Shown piece after piece: positions 44,949 to 58,160 of a stretch of 64,000 nucleotides of DNA. The first letter of the stretch is position 1; each line of letters starts with the position of its first letter. The position numbers and the translations under genes were made by a program. This DNA comes from Hevea brasiliensis. Its lineage: Eukaryota > Streptophyta > Magnoliopsida > Malpighiales > Euphorbiaceae. Under the pieces are notes generated by a model. The model was given only the letters and a program-made list of their open reading frames with translations. It had not been told where the DNA came from and searched no databases. Where the stretch lies: the NCBI RefSeq assembly GCF_030052815.1, contig NC_079498.1:69178992-69242991 (forward strand), given 5' to 3'.

Positions 44949-47250
44949 ATTATAATCTCTTTGTCCTTTTTGTCAGCATAAATCACAACACAATTCAATT
45001 CAATGTCAATTCCAAATCTAATAATTTTATGCTCATCACAATTCAAAACATATTTTATCACAAATTTTCCAAAACTAATTTACTCAATCCATAACAATGC
45101 TCAATAATTATTGAAATACCATTTCACAAAGCTAAATTCATACATACTATAACAATTTCAATAATCATTGAATTAAATCCAATACTTGATAAACATAATA
45201 CATAACGAAAATACGTCATTTAGTCATATGAAATTTTCAGAACAAAATCAATTAAAAACTAGTTCTGCACAAACCTCTGATGAGTCGCCTCTTGGCCTTG
45301 ACTCAGTGGGTCTTTTCCTTTCCTAGTGTCTTTTCTAACTGAAACACATAATTTAAAGTGTTTCAATACTCATTTAAATTGTTTCTAATAATAAGTTTCA
45401 ATAATTAAATTTTATTAATACTATTCCTTTCATTAATCAACCTATAATGTTGACCTTTAATGCACACTAGGTGAATTAGTTTTAATGTCACTAATATGTT
45501 CCATTTTTCATTCCTCACATGTTGACATATGTTGCCAACTTCATTTCAAAGCTTATTGCATTTTATTGTAATTATTCAAATTTCATGGCCAATGTTTACT
45601 GTCTATTGGACCAAACTACAGTGTAAATTTAATAGATTTCTCTTCTTTAATTTGTTTATCATTATGTCTTCTTTAATTTCCTTTTTGAATCATGTCATTT
45701 GGATTTGTATAACTCAAGTTATGGTCAATTGACCATAACTAGGTCAATTTTGAATTTTGGTTCCCTTACTAGACAGTTTTAGTATTACACTTTGCCAATT
45801 TTATTTGAGTAGGTTACTGCCATATTTAGGTCTATTACTCTTCATAGGATATGTTACCCTATGTCTTATGGTCACTAAGAATTCTTTTATTGTAATTTTT
45901 CAAGTCTTGTAGAGTTACTTATGGTCAAGTTATTGGACTGGACTTAATGATCTTATAATGATAGGATGTTCAACTAGGGCAGTAGCTTCGACCCAATATT
46001 TGAGCTTCTTACATTCATAAGGTGAGGGAGAGGTCTAAACAAACTTGAAGGTCTATTTCTTAGCTTTCCAGAATGGTATGGCTCATTTTGTTTGAAGACT
46101 TCTAGTGGGAGTTATACTTAAAACACTTTGCTGGAGTTAATGGTCAATTGAACCATTTCCAGATTTGGTATGCCAATTTAATCAAGTTAATTGACCTAGT
46201 TCCCTTGATTTCTAGGTTTTGGTCAAATTACCTATATTGTAGATCTATGTCTTATTGAAATTTTGGGACTGATTTCATGTCATTTGGAGTTCTATGGACC
46301 AAGTTATGGTCATTTTACTAATGCTGGTCAAGTTGCACTTATATTGCAAAATTTAGGTCATTTTTAGGTCGAAGTCAATTTGGCTAGTTTTTATAACCCA
46401 ACTTGTGCAAGCATTTTGACTTGGTTCTGGTCATTTCTGAGCCTTGGCATCTTCATGAGAGTTATAGCTCTATGTCTATGCTTTCCATGGTATAAAATTC
46501 AGGTCATTTGGACCTATTTTGAGTGAGTTATGGCCAAAATACTGATTGCTGTTCAAATAGTCAATTTTCATGTTTGCAAAGTCACCAATCCGGGTTTGGT
46601 CAATTTTTTTAGATCACTTCTAGGCAGAATTTGAGCAATACTTCTACATAAAAGTTGGCCTATTTTATGTCTAGTTTCACCTCCAATTAGCCTCATACCA
46701 ATTGGAGTCACAACTTTACACCTATAACCTAATTTATACACTACCAACAATCACAACCTGCATAAGAGAATTTACACTCCCAATTTGGCAATCCTCCTCC
46801 TCCCAATATTTCAATAATCATTCCTGACACTTCTATATTTGTTCAACACAATTCCAGCAAAGTAAATTGTGCAGAAAACTCAAGATTTCAAGGTACACAA
46901 TACTCCATTAATATTCAATATGTAAGCCAACCCAAATTCAATATACATACTCGCTAAATTGTCACATACACTTTCATAACAAATACACACATACTGCGCT
47001 CAATTCAACTCTATCATATTTCATGAATAATTTTCATCAATTCACATACAAATTCAAGGGTCTACAAGCTGCCAACCATGGCAGTTTACTAAGGTATTTA
47101 ATTCCCTTTTTAAACACCTAATTTCAAGCACCAACATATATATACATGGGCATTAACTTGCTACACTTCAATTTGAGTTAATCAACCTTAGTTCACATCT
47201 ATTTGAGGTAAAAAACAAACTCAAGTAAACCAAGTTTCATGGTTGCCAAA
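44949..47250 (-). repeat. Gypsy-E 3' LTR, third piece
   Basis: Collinear with 61754 to 64000 of the 5' LTR, with small differences. It is interrupted at 47250/47251 by the copia element. The short open frames here and in the 5' LTR copy are LTR sequence, not genes. Confidence 0.9.
47244..47250. repeat. TGCCAAA flank, left of the copia element
   Basis: Identical to 57164-57170. The direct repeat is 7 bp, whereas copia elements usually make 5 bp. Confidence 0.75.
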
Positions 47251-49341
47251 TGTTAGTAGTATGCCTTAGAGCATATCATTTAGTATGTATCTTGTACATA
47301 TTTTTATTAATAAAAGGCATTTCCACTTTTTCGTTTACATAATATATTTATGTATAATAGAAAAGGTCCATTGATATTTTGTTAGAAATTCTATTCTTAA
47401 GTTGTTAAGAATATGAGTGACAGTATTTCTAGTACAAAGTATCATAATTAGGTTCACAATCTAGGATACTTCACAATAAGGACATGACTTATCCAGAAAG
47501 ATTGTATTCATGTTTGTTCCCAAGTTATTTATATGAGATATAAATAAGATGGAATGGTGAGTCTCATGCCATACGACAAATATGATAGGCACTTATAAAT
47601 GATAAGTAGGTCGAACCAGTGACATTTATGACAAGACATGGAGTTTACTCTTGTCAATGTATTGTCATAAATCATATTAGTGCATATAATCTTTAAACCT
47701 GAGATAGCACAGTTATCTTGTATATAGGTGGTTTGAGTTTGATACTGCTTTCATACTTATACTATGTATGGGTATATGGGCATGTGTTGGCTCCTACTAG
47801 TTATATATGGAGGTAGGTGTTGATCAAGATGGAATCTGTTCCTCTAAGTAAATAGAGATAAAATCCTACGTTCATTAATTGTTCTTGATGTTTCAAGTTC
47901 CTGGCCAGGACAGATAGATTTAATTAGAAAAGAGTTTCTGATGAGAAAATCTTTTAATCAAGAACTGGAATTAAAAGAGAACATAATATTCATAGCAAAT
48001 GGGGTTTGACATAAACCATGACTCTAGCTTGAATTGGGATTTTATAACAAAGAGATTCTAGTGCATGGTAACATATGATGATAGGTTCATTTAAGGTAAA
48101 CCTTATTACTGATTGGGTGGCCATGGCATGCTATGCTAGGTGTTAACCATGGTCTATGAGGTGCATAAATTGATTTAGAGAAATCATTTATGGCAAGAAA
48201 GAGTTCTGATGATATTAAGAGTTGATATCATATCTCATTGCCAATTAGTGATGAGCCTAGTAAGTCACACACATACACAAGTAATCATCTAATTAAATAT
48301 GATTTAATTAATTAATTAAAGAGTTTAATTGATTAATTAAATATGTTTAGTTTGCAATTATATTGCAAAGTCCCTAGCATGACTTGAAACCAAATCTAGA
48401 TTATTAGATGTATATGGGTAAGTTAAATGTATATTTAAAGTATTTAAATATGAATTTAATTAATGAGAAATTAATTAATAAAGATTAATTAATTGATTTA
48501 TATTTGATATAAATTGATTAGAAGAAGAGAAATAATTATTTTGGGTTGAGAACTCAAAATTAAGACACAGGGGCATTTTGGTCATTTCATAGGGTGACAT
48601 GTGGCACCATGAGATGGTGACACATGGCACTATAAATAAGCTTATCAAATGTTTTTTAATCATGTAAGATGATTAAAATCAAGATTAAATATAGGTCTGA
48701 CACTTGGCACAATGTGATTGGGTCAATTAAACCTAGAACCAATCAGAGGTTGACATGTGGCAAGGGTTTAAGTGGTGACCTAGCTATATAAGTGTTCTTA
48801 TGAAAAGAAATTAATACAACCAGCAGCTGATATCTTTGGTGCCGCCACCCAAGAAGCTCTCCATTCTCTTCTTCTTCATCTCTCATCAATTCCAAGAGAT
48901 TAGCAAACAATCTCTTGAATTAAAAATACTAGAAATTGTTTTTAGTGTCCTGTTTATATCTTTAATCTGTTAAAAGGCAAAACTTGATTTTCTAATTAAT
49001 AAAAAAATCTTTAGAAGCTATTCAAGGGCTGCCATAGGTGAACTTGGTGTGGACAAGCTAGAGGGATAACATCAGGTGTCCTGAAGACGCATCCCAAAGG
49101 CATAAATACATTGCAGTGCATCAAGAGGTTAGTATATTTATTCTTGATTTAATCTAGAGTTCTAAAATTAATCTGATTAATTCTAAAATCTTAAATGGAA
49201 AATACAGATCCAAATACATATTAAAAGAGTTTTAATATGTTGTTTATCATTGAAATCAAGTAGATAAAAATAAATCTTGCATGATGCATGTGACACTAGG
49301 TGAAACTTTTTCAATTCAATGGTATAAACTTGTGTTTTTCA
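47251..49341 (+). repeat. Copia 5' LTR (2091 bp)
   Basis: TGTTAG to TTTTCA. Compared by eye, the first 110 bp differ from the 3' LTR at four positions. The long LTR has no conserved reading frame. Confidence 0.93.
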
Positions 49342-49359
49342 TACTTCCGCTCCTTCAAT

Positions 49360-49372
49360 TGGTATCAGAGCC
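49360..49372 (+). other. Copia primer binding site
   Basis: TGGTATCAGAGCC, 18 nt after the 5' LTR. Confidence 0.9.
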
Positions 49373-51074
49373 ACTATATTTGCCATTTAAATTATTGATT
49401 ATATGATTTAATTGTGTGATTTGATCATGAGATGATTGATCCATTGCTGGTTGCAAAGGATGTGTGGCGGCACACATGGTGAAGCCACCATAGGTGGCGG
49501 CAACAATGTTCCTCCAATGGTGGCGCAAGGTTTGGTTTTAAATTCTGCAATTGTTGTATGATTTAAGGCCTATCCCATGACTAATTAAAGTGTTTAATTA
49601 GTAGTTTTAATCACACAATTAAATTTTAATTCAAATCAGAATTTTAAAAATTGTTTGAATGTAATTCAAATCTGAATTTTTAAAGTTGTTTGAATCATAT
49701 TCAAATATGAATTTTTAAAGTTGTTTGAATAATATTTAAATCTGAATTTTTAAAAATTGTTTGAATGTGATTCAAATCTGATTTTTTAAAATTATTTGAA
49801 TGTGATTCAAATCTAAATTTTTAAATTTGTTTGAATGAGATTCAAATCTGAATTTTTAAATTTGTTTGAATTATATTCAAATATGGATTTTTAAGTTGAA
49901 TATGAGATATTCAATTTAATTTAAGTATGTATGTTTTATTTAATTGTTAAATAGTGATATCCATGATGGATGATCATGGACTATAAAAGACCAATGTGAT
50001 TGGATTTATCTCTTTTATGTTTCTTTGGGATTGTAAATTAATTAATTTATTTTAATTTATTTTTGGGCATGTATTATTAAGGTTGTAATAATTTATGGGT
50101 TGTAATTTTATTTATTTAGTTCTTGTAAATTCGCCTTGGTATGCCAAGGATTACTATGTAATATTGGATTGCAAGAAGTTCAAGGAGGTCAAGAGCATTG
50201 GTGGGACCAGTGAGAAGAATTCAATATCAAGTGTTGATTATGTACTCTTTCAGCAACTTTTGTAATATGAATGAATGAAATGCACCTAGGAATGCCCTTA
50301 TTCAATTCTTGGTGGCTCAGAATCGAATCCCTTAGAAAGTCTATGATCATACCATATTTACTGTTTATCCATGAATGCATGAGATGTATTGGAATGTATG
50401 CAAGTATGTGATATATGCATGCCAAATGGATGATGTGCAAAGTGAGACCTTAATAGTATTTAGGATCACCATAAAATCTTCCAAACAAATGATTAAGTTG
50501 GAAATACTATAATTAAAGTAATTATAACATGGGCCCTCCATTGGGGCAATTATTTTAAGAAATTTTAAATAGTTGCATAAGATGCAATTAATTTAAGAGA
50601 TATTCTTAAGAATAATTGTTAAGCATGAGATGTTGTAAATATATAAATGGTTTGGTGGCCAATATTGGATGTACTTGAGGACATTAAAATTATTTGCATA
50701 ATTACTGGCTCAATGGGATCAACTTAACTAATGCAAGATAAGTTAATAATGGATGTACCTGAGATTTTGAGCATTAGGGGCTAGGTAAAGAATTGAACCT
50801 CACATGAGATGTGATGGGCAAGGAGTTGCTCACTTATAGTTTATTGTAATTCCAATATTGGATGTACCTGATGATGATCAATAGAATTATAAGAATTTAA
50901 TCACCCACTAGAAATCCATCCAACTAGGATTTCTATTTTCTACTTTGGAAGTGTAGGATTCGCTAAGTTAGTGGGAGGACCAATTTGATTAAAAGACCAT
51001 AATCATTTTAGTTAATTACATGATACATTTACTAATTAATCTGGTTATTTTCTGCAGTTAATTTTCTGATAATA
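49373..51074 (+). other. Copia untranslated leader
   Basis: About 1.7 kb without coding potential between the primer site and gag. It holds the hairpin array at 49653-49880 and three occurrences of a GGATGTACCTGA-like motif (near 50666, 50750 and 50855). Confidence 0.7.
49653..49880 (+). repeat. Array of about seven 35-37-bp units, each a small hairpin
   Basis: Each unit contains TTTGAAT - 3 nt - ATTCAAA, a perfect 7-bp inverted repeat, followed by a T/A-rich spacer. The three middle bases differ between units (GTA, CAT, AAT, GTG, GTG, GAG, TAT) while the arms stay the same. One unit has TTTGAAT/ATTTAAA, which still pairs as G-U. Confidence 0.8.
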
Positions 51075-52255
51075 ATGAGCACAGAACAACCACCACCATC
51101 CAATATCCTTGCAAGCATACTTGATTGCAATAGGTTGACAGGACCTAATCTCTCTGATTGGCTAAGAAATTTGAAACTTGTCCTGAACCTTGAATATATA
51201 GGATATGTTCTAGACTCAAATGTTCCTGGTCCCTTACCTCCAGAGGCCACACAAGAGGAATATGAAACTTTGGACAAGTGGAAGGAGCATGATATGAGAG
51301 CTAAGTGTTACATGCTTGCTTCCATGAGTAATGAGTTACAAAAGAAGCATGAGAACATGCAGAGTGCGAGTGAAATCCTTCTTCACCTACAAGAGTTGTA
51401 TGGTGAGCATAGTAGGAATGCTAGGTATGAGATATCTAGACAGCTATTCCGCATGAGGATGTCTGAGGACAGAATGTTGGGGAACATGTCCACAAGATGA
51501 TTCGGCTGATTGAACAGCTGGAACATCTTGACTTTAACATGGATTTCCAACTACAAATGGATTTGATCCTTCAGTCCCTTTTTGAGTCTTTTGGGAATTT
51601 TGTGACAAATTTCCATATGACTAAACAGGAATGCACCTTAGCTGGTTTACTCAACATGTTGGTTATTGCTCAAAAGAATATGCAGGGCAATAAAGGAAAA
51701 GAGGTAGCTTTGATTGCATCTTTTTCTACTGGAAAGTCCAACAAGAAGGGCAATAAGAAAAAGAAACCTCAGATTCCTGGTCCTTCCAAGAAAATACCTA
51801 AGCAGAAAGGGAAGACCAAAGTAGATGGAGGCAAAGGAAAGTGTTTCCACTGCCAGAAGGATGGGCACTGGAAAAGGAACTGCCCAGAGTATCTTGCTTC
51901 TTTGAAGGACAAGAAGGATAGACCTTCAGAAGGTATGTTCATATCTTGTTATTTAGATTCTGATGATACTCATAGTTCATCTACAGCTTGGGTTTTAGAT
52001 ACTGGTGCCAGTTCTCACATTTCTCATGATATGCAGAAACTTGTAAATAGTAGCAGCTTGCGTTCTCAAAATGTTAGAGTCCGGATTGGCAATGGCTCAA
52101 CTGTTGAAGCTTTAGCCATAGGATCTAAATCTTTTTACATGTTTGGACATGGTTTGCGTTTGGATAATATTTTATATGTACCTGATGCTTTTAAGAACAT
52201 CATTTCTATATTTAGTTTGACTATAAATTGCTATGAATTTTTAGTTCACAGATGA
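51075..52255 (+). pseudogene. Copia gag and protease, frameshifted
   Basis: ATG 51075 (MSTEQPPPSNILASILDC) opens a UBN2-type copia gag. After about 135 residues a base loss near 51480 shifts the frame, and the reading continues from 51497 (IRLIEQLEHLDF). The CCHC knuckle CFHCQKDGHWKRNC lies at about 51841-51882 and the protease active site WVLDTGASSHI at about 51990-52022. A further frame break occurs near 52250. Gag builds the particle; protease cuts the polyprotein. Confidence 0.85.
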
Positions 52256-53540
52256 TGTTTGCAATATTTATTTTGGAAATAAATATGTTGGTTCAGGTTA
52301 TATGAATAATGGTCTTTATTATTTAGATAATAATGACAAACACAAAATAAATGTAAGTGATCTAAATGAATGCAATGCCATGGTGAAAACCCACTCAAGT
52401 TCAAAATATATTTGGCACTTAAGGTTATATCATGTTGTAGAAGATAGGATTGCAAAATTGGAGAAAATGGAGATTCTATCCTCATTGGGCTCTGAGCTTA
52501 CTCCAACTTGTGAATCTTGCCTTTAGGGCAAAATGACTAGATCACCCTTTGTTGGACAAGGGCTAAGAGCTGAAAATATTTTGGAGCTAATACATAGTGA
52601 TGTATGTGGTCCATTTAAGGAAATGGCTAGAGGCGATTTTCATTACTTTATTACCTTTACTGATGATAAATCAAGGTTTGGGTATTTATATTTGATGAAA
52701 TACAAATATGAATCCTTTGAAAAGTTCAAAGAATTTAAATCTGAAGTAGAAAATCAAATAGGAAAGATTATTAAAGCTCTTCGATCAGATCGTGGAGGTG
52801 AATATTTGGGTACTGAATTTGATGAATACTTGAGAGAGCATGGCATTGTTTCCCAGCTGACTCCTCTAGGAACACCACAGCTGAATGGTGTATCTAAAAG
52901 GAGAAATTGTACCCTATTGGATATGGTACGTAGTATGATGAGCTATACTGATATGCCAATCTCCTTTTGGGGATTTTTATTAGAATCAGCTTTGTATATT
53001 CTGAATAGGATTCCATCAAAATTAGTTTCTTCCACATCTTATGAGATATGGCATGGAAGAAAACCAAGTCTTAAGCATGTTAAGATTTGGGGTTGTCCAG
53101 CTTATATCAAAAAGCTGAACACTGATAAATTGAAAACCAGATTAGAAAAGGGTTGATTTGTTGGATATCCAAAAGATAGTTTTGGATATTATTTTTATTT
53201 GCCTACATCACAAAAGGTTATGGTAAGTAGAGATGCTGCATTTCTTGAACAACAGTTTGTTCAAAAAGGAGGCAAAGGAAGGCAAATAGAGTTAGAATTG
53301 GAGAATTCTGACCAACTAACAAATCAGATGGATATAAATCCATCTAGTCAACCTACACACATTGATGAAATATCTACAGTTATTCCTCATAGAATAACCA
53401 GGGTATCTCACCTACCAGTGAAATATGGTTTCCTTCATGAAGAAGAACAAGAGTTGTCTAATCATGAAGAAGTAGATCATGGAGATGATCCACTTACTTA
53501 TGAAGAAGCTATATCAGATATAGACTCTTTAAAATAGATT
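52256..53540 (+). pseudogene. Copia integrase, broken and with the catalytic Glu replaced
   Basis: The zinc-binding part is WHLRLYH (52411-52431) with CESC (52510-52521). The core has IHSDVCGPF (first Asp) and RSDRGGEY (second Asp). The expected third catalytic Glu lies in the motif GVSxRRN; here it reads GVSKRRN (about 52887-52907), so Glu has become Lys. Stops at 52524 (after CESCL) and 53154 (after RLEKG) interrupt the frame, and TAG follows at 53535. This integrase could not work even if the stops were read through. Confidence 0.85.
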
Positions 53541-55012
53541 GATGCTATGAAATCCGAGATTGATTCAATGTATAAGAATCAAGTTTGGGATCTTGTTGAC
53601 CTACCTGAAGGTATTGTACCTATAAGGAACAAATGGGTTTTCAAGAAGAAAATTGGTTCTGATGGAAAGGTAGAGACCTATAAGGCAAGGCTAGTAGCGA
53701 AAGGGTTTCGCCAAAGGCAAGGAATCGACTATGAGGAGACATTCTCGCCTATTGCCATGCTTAAATCAATTAGAATTCTATCAGCAATAGTTGCATACTA
53801 TAATTATGAGATTTGGCAGATGGATGTCAAAACAGCTTTTCTCAATGGATACATTGAAGAAAACATTTTCAGGGAACAACCTAGGAGTTTTGAATCCCAA
53901 GATGGTTCCAAGGTATGCAAGCTAAAGCAATCCATTTATGGGTTTTAGCAAGCTTCGAGGAGTTAGAATATCCATTTTGATGAAGCCATTAAATCATTTG
54001 GTTTTATCAAAAATGAGGATGAGCCATGTGTATATAAGAAGGTTAGTGATAGTGCTATCACTTTTCTTGTCTTATATGTGGATGACATACTGTTGATGGG
54101 TAATGACATAGGTATGTTGACAACTGTAAAGGTATGGTTGTCAAATACATTCTCCATGAAAGACTTAAGGGAGGCAACCTATATTCTTGGGATTCGCATC
54201 TATAGAGATAGAGCGAAAGAATAATTGATTTATCCCAAAGTCTATACTTGGAAAAGGTGTTAAAGAGGTTTAACATGCTTGATTCCAATAGAGGATTGTT
54301 GCTAGTGAGACATGGTATCCACCTTTCTAAAGAGATGTTTCCAAAGACACCTGAAGAAAGAGATAAAATGGCCAAGATTTCATATGCTTCGGCTATTGGA
54401 AGTTTAATATATGCAATGTTGTGTACTAGGCTGGATATCCCATATGCTGTTAGTTTGACTAGCTAGTATCAATCCAATCCAGGTTTGGAACACTAGATAA
54501 CTGTCAAGAATATCCTTAAGTACTTGAGAAGAACTAAGGATTTATTCTTGATCTATGGAGGTGGAGACTTGCAATTGGATGTTTATACAGATTCTGATTT
54601 CCAATCAGATATTGATGATAGAAAGTCTACCTCTAGGTATGTGTTCATTTGTAATGGAGGTGCAGTCAGTTGGAAGAGTTCCAAACAGAGCATGACTGTA
54701 GGTTCCACTGCCGAGGCTGAGTATATTGCTGCATCAGATGCTGCAAAGAAAGCTGTTTGGATAAAGAAGTTCGTGATAGAACTTACAGTAGTTCCTTCCA
54801 TTGAGTCAGCAGTTCCACTACACTGTGACAACAATGGAGCGATACAAGCTAAGGAACCCCAGTCTCACCAGAAATCCAAACACATAGAAAGGTGTTACCA
54901 CATTATCAGAGAAATAGTTGGACGAGGCGATGTAGCCATGCAAAAAATAGCATCAGCTGAAAATCCAGCTGATCCATTCACTAAGCCTATGTCACAGACT
55001 CAGCTAGACTGA
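53541..55012 (+). pseudogene. Copia reverse transcriptase and RNase H, broken
   Basis: The RT starts NQVWDLVDLPEG and NKWVFKKKIGSDG, then MDVKTAFLNG. A TAG at 53946 is followed by another at 53964. The active site YVDD is at 54075-54086. The frame shifts near 54220, continues as SLYLEKVLKRFNMLDS, and has TAG near 54466. RNase H (54524-55012) has VYTDSDF, GGAVSWKSSKQ, STAEAEYIAASDA and DNNGAIQ. It ends with TGA at 55010-55012. Confidence 0.88.
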
Positions 55013-55071
55013 CATCTTGAGAAAAGGGGTCTAAGATATTATAATGAATGGCTCTAGTGCTAGTGGGAGAT

Positions 55072-57163
55072 TGTTAGTAGTATGCCCTAGAGCATATCAT
55101 TTAGTATGTATCTTTTACATGTTTTTATTAATAAAAGGCATTTCCACTTTTTCGTTTACATAATATATTTATGTGTAATAGAAAAGGTCCATTGATATTT
55201 TGTTAGAAATTCTATTCTTAAGTTATTAAGAATATGAGTGACAGTATTTCTAGTACATAGTATCATAAATAGGTTCATAATCGCGGATACTTCACAATAA
55301 GGACATGACTTATCCAGAAAGATTGTATTCATATTTGTTCCCAAGTTATTTATATGAGATATAAATAAGATGGAATGGTGAGTCTCATGTCATATGACAA
55401 ACATGATAGGCACTTATAAATGATAAGTAGGTCGAACCAGTGACATTTATGACAAGCACATGGAGTTTATTTTTGTCAATGTATTGTCATAAATCATATG
55501 AGTGCATATAATCTTTAGACCTGAGATAGCACAGTTATCTTGTATATAGGTGGTTTGAGTTTGATACTGCTTTCATACTTGTACTATGTATGGGTATATG
55601 GGCATGTGTTGGCTCCTACTAGTTATATATGGAGGTAGGTGTTGATCAAGATGGAATCTGTTCCTCTAAGTAAATAGAGATAAAATCCTATGTTCATTTA
55701 ATTATTCTTGATGTTTCAAGTTCCTGGCCAGGACAGATAGATTTAATCAGAAAAGAGTTTCTGATGCGAAAATCTTTTAATCAAGAACTGGAATTAAAAG
55801 AGAACATAATATTCATAGCAACTGGGGTTTGACATAAACCATGACTCCAGCTTGAGTTGGGATTTTGTAACAGAGAGATTCTAGTGTATGGTAACATATG
55901 ATTATAGGTTCATTTAAGGTAAACCTTATTACTGATTGGGTGGCCATGGCATGCTATGCTAGGTGTTAACCATGGTCTATGAGGTGCATAAAATGATTTA
56001 GAGAAATCATTTATGCTAAGAAAGAGTTCTGATGATATTAAGAGTTGATATCATATCTCTTTGTCAATTAGTGATAAGCCTAGTAAGTCACACACATACA
56101 CAAGTAATCACCTAATTAAATATGATTTAATTAATTAAATAAAGAGTCTAATTGATTAATTAAATAGGCTTGGTTTGCAATTAGTTTGCAAAGTCCCTAG
56201 CATGACTTGAAACCAAATCTAGATTATTAGATGTATATGGGTAAGTTAAATTTATATTTAAAGTGTTTAAATATGAATTTAATTAATGAGAAATTAATTA
56301 ATAAAGATTAATTAATTGATTTATGTTTGATATAAATTGATTAGAAGAAGAGAAATAATTATTTTGGATTGAGAACTCAAAATTAAGACACAGGGCATTT
56401 TGGTCATTTCACAGGGTGACATGTGGCACCATGAGATGGTGACACATGGCATTACACATAAGCTTGCCAAATATTTTTCAATCATGTAAGATGATTAAAA
56501 TCAAGATTAAATATAGGTTTGACACTTGGCACAATGTGATTGGGTCAATTAAACCTAGAACCAATCAGAGGGTGAAATATAGCAAGGGTTTAAGTGGTGA
56601 CCTAGCTATATAAGTGTTCTTATGAAAAGAAAAAAATACAACCATCAACTGATATCTTTGGTGCAGCCACCCAAGAAGCTCTCCCTTCTCTTCTTCTTCA
56701 TCTCTCATCAATTCCAAGAGATTAGCAAACAATCTCTTGAATTAAAAATACTAGAAATTGTTTCTAGTGTCCTGTTTACATCTTTAATCTCTTAAAAGGA
56801 AAAACTTGATTTTCTAATTAATAGAAAAAGCTTTAGAAGCTGTTCAAGGGCTGCCATAGGTGAACTTGGTGTGGATAAGCTAGAGGGACAACATTTGGTG
56901 TCCTGAAGATGCATCCCAAACGCACAAATACACTGCAGTGTATCAAGAGGTTAGTGTATTTGTTCTTGATTTAACCTAGGGTTTTAAAATTAATCTGATT
57001 AATTCTGAAATCTTAAATGGAAAATACAGATCCAAAAACATATTAAAAGAGTTTTAATATGTTGTTTATCATTGAAATCAAATAGATAAAAATAAATCTT
57101 GCATGATGCATGTGACCCTAGGTGAAAATTTTTGAATTCAATGGTATAAACTTGTGTTTTTCA
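55072..57163 (+). repeat. Copia 3' LTR (2092 bp)
   Basis: TGTTAG to TTTTCA, collinear with 47251-49341 throughout. Confidence 0.93.
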
Positions 57164-58160
57164 TGCCAAAATCATGGTGTAGCAAAACTTAAACATTTCC
57201 TCACAATTTCTTAACCATTTAACTTGTCTCAAGCTTAACACAACTTTTACTTAAGAAAATTTAAGAAACTAGCACTTACCTTGTTATGGAGCTTGATCAA
57301 ACCTCATTTATTCATCTTCAAATTACCATCAATTTCTTCCTTGTGATGTGGTGATCAACTTTAATTAAGACAAGTAAAAAAAATTCAACTTGAAAATGGG
57401 TGGAGTGTGCCATGCATTTAGGTGGCCATGGGAGGGTTTGGAAGCTCTTAAATTCGACAATAGTGAGTGAATGAAGTAGATGAATGTGCTGAAATGAAGT
57501 GGCTGTCCACTTAAGTGTAAATAGCCCCCCCTAACCCTCCACTAAAGTTTATTTAATTAATATTATATGTTAAAGTTTGATTATTCAAATTATATCCCAT
57601 TTCTTTCATCATTTATATTATGTACCACAATTTTAAATTTTCATGACATTTTCAAAGTGTGCTATCACTCATTTTTAATAGACATTGAGGTCAAAAGGTA
57701 GTTCTAGGTGTCAAATGACCAAAATGCCCCTCTTCGAGTTGCATTCCCGATTTTTCGATAACACCGATTTTTATCAGTTTCTTGAATTTTTCATTTTTCT
57801 TTGTACTAATTCTTTAATTTTCTTTGACATTTCTAATGTCAATTATACTTCAGTAAGTCTTTAATTATGTCTCGAAACTTAATTCTGAGGGATCCCCGTG
57901 GTCTTGGGGTCGGCAATTGCCTTCGCCGTAACTTCTCGGTGCGGTCACCTATCGCTACGATGCCGGCTCGTTTGACTTAGTTTAACTTTCTCTCTTTTAT
58001 TTTTCTCTAATTTTTCTTGTATTTTCTTTTTATTTATTTCATCATTTTATGCCTGTTTATTATGACTAAAGTGTAGTTCTAGACATCCTGACTTGTCTAG
58101 ATCGATATTAGGTCAGCGGAGTAGTCGAATGTACGGACTACGTAAAGTGAGGGCGTTACA
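57164..58160 (-). repeat. Gypsy-E 3' LTR, start piece
   Basis: On the minus strand the LTR begins TGTAACGCCC at 58160, next to the polypurine tract, and continues to the copia insertion. 57164-57170 is the right TGCCAAA repeat. The matching part of the 5' LTR is outside the window. Confidence 0.85.

Larger units (their letters stand above)
47251..57163 (+). mobile_element. Ty1/copia LTR retrotransposon (9.9 kb), complete structure but mutated
   Basis: Two LTRs of about 2.09 kb (47251-49341 and 55072-57163), primer site at 49360-49372, a 1.7-kb non-coding leader, and gag-pol in the copia order (gag - protease - integrase - RT - RNase H, 51075-55012). A short polypurine tract (GTGGGAGA) precedes the 3' LTR. 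Flanking 7-bp repeats show an intact insertion into the Gypsy-E LTR. I cannot assign the lineage safely from sequence alone. Confidence 0.93.

Noticed and set aside
45529..45732. Hydrophobic open frame on +, repeated at 62307-62510
   Set aside because: Conserved only because both are copies of the Gypsy-E LTR. It is antisense to the element and has no known domain.
49653..49880. CRISPR-like array of regular repeats
   Set aside because: The spacers are short, similar and AT-rich, and it is plant retrotransposon leader.
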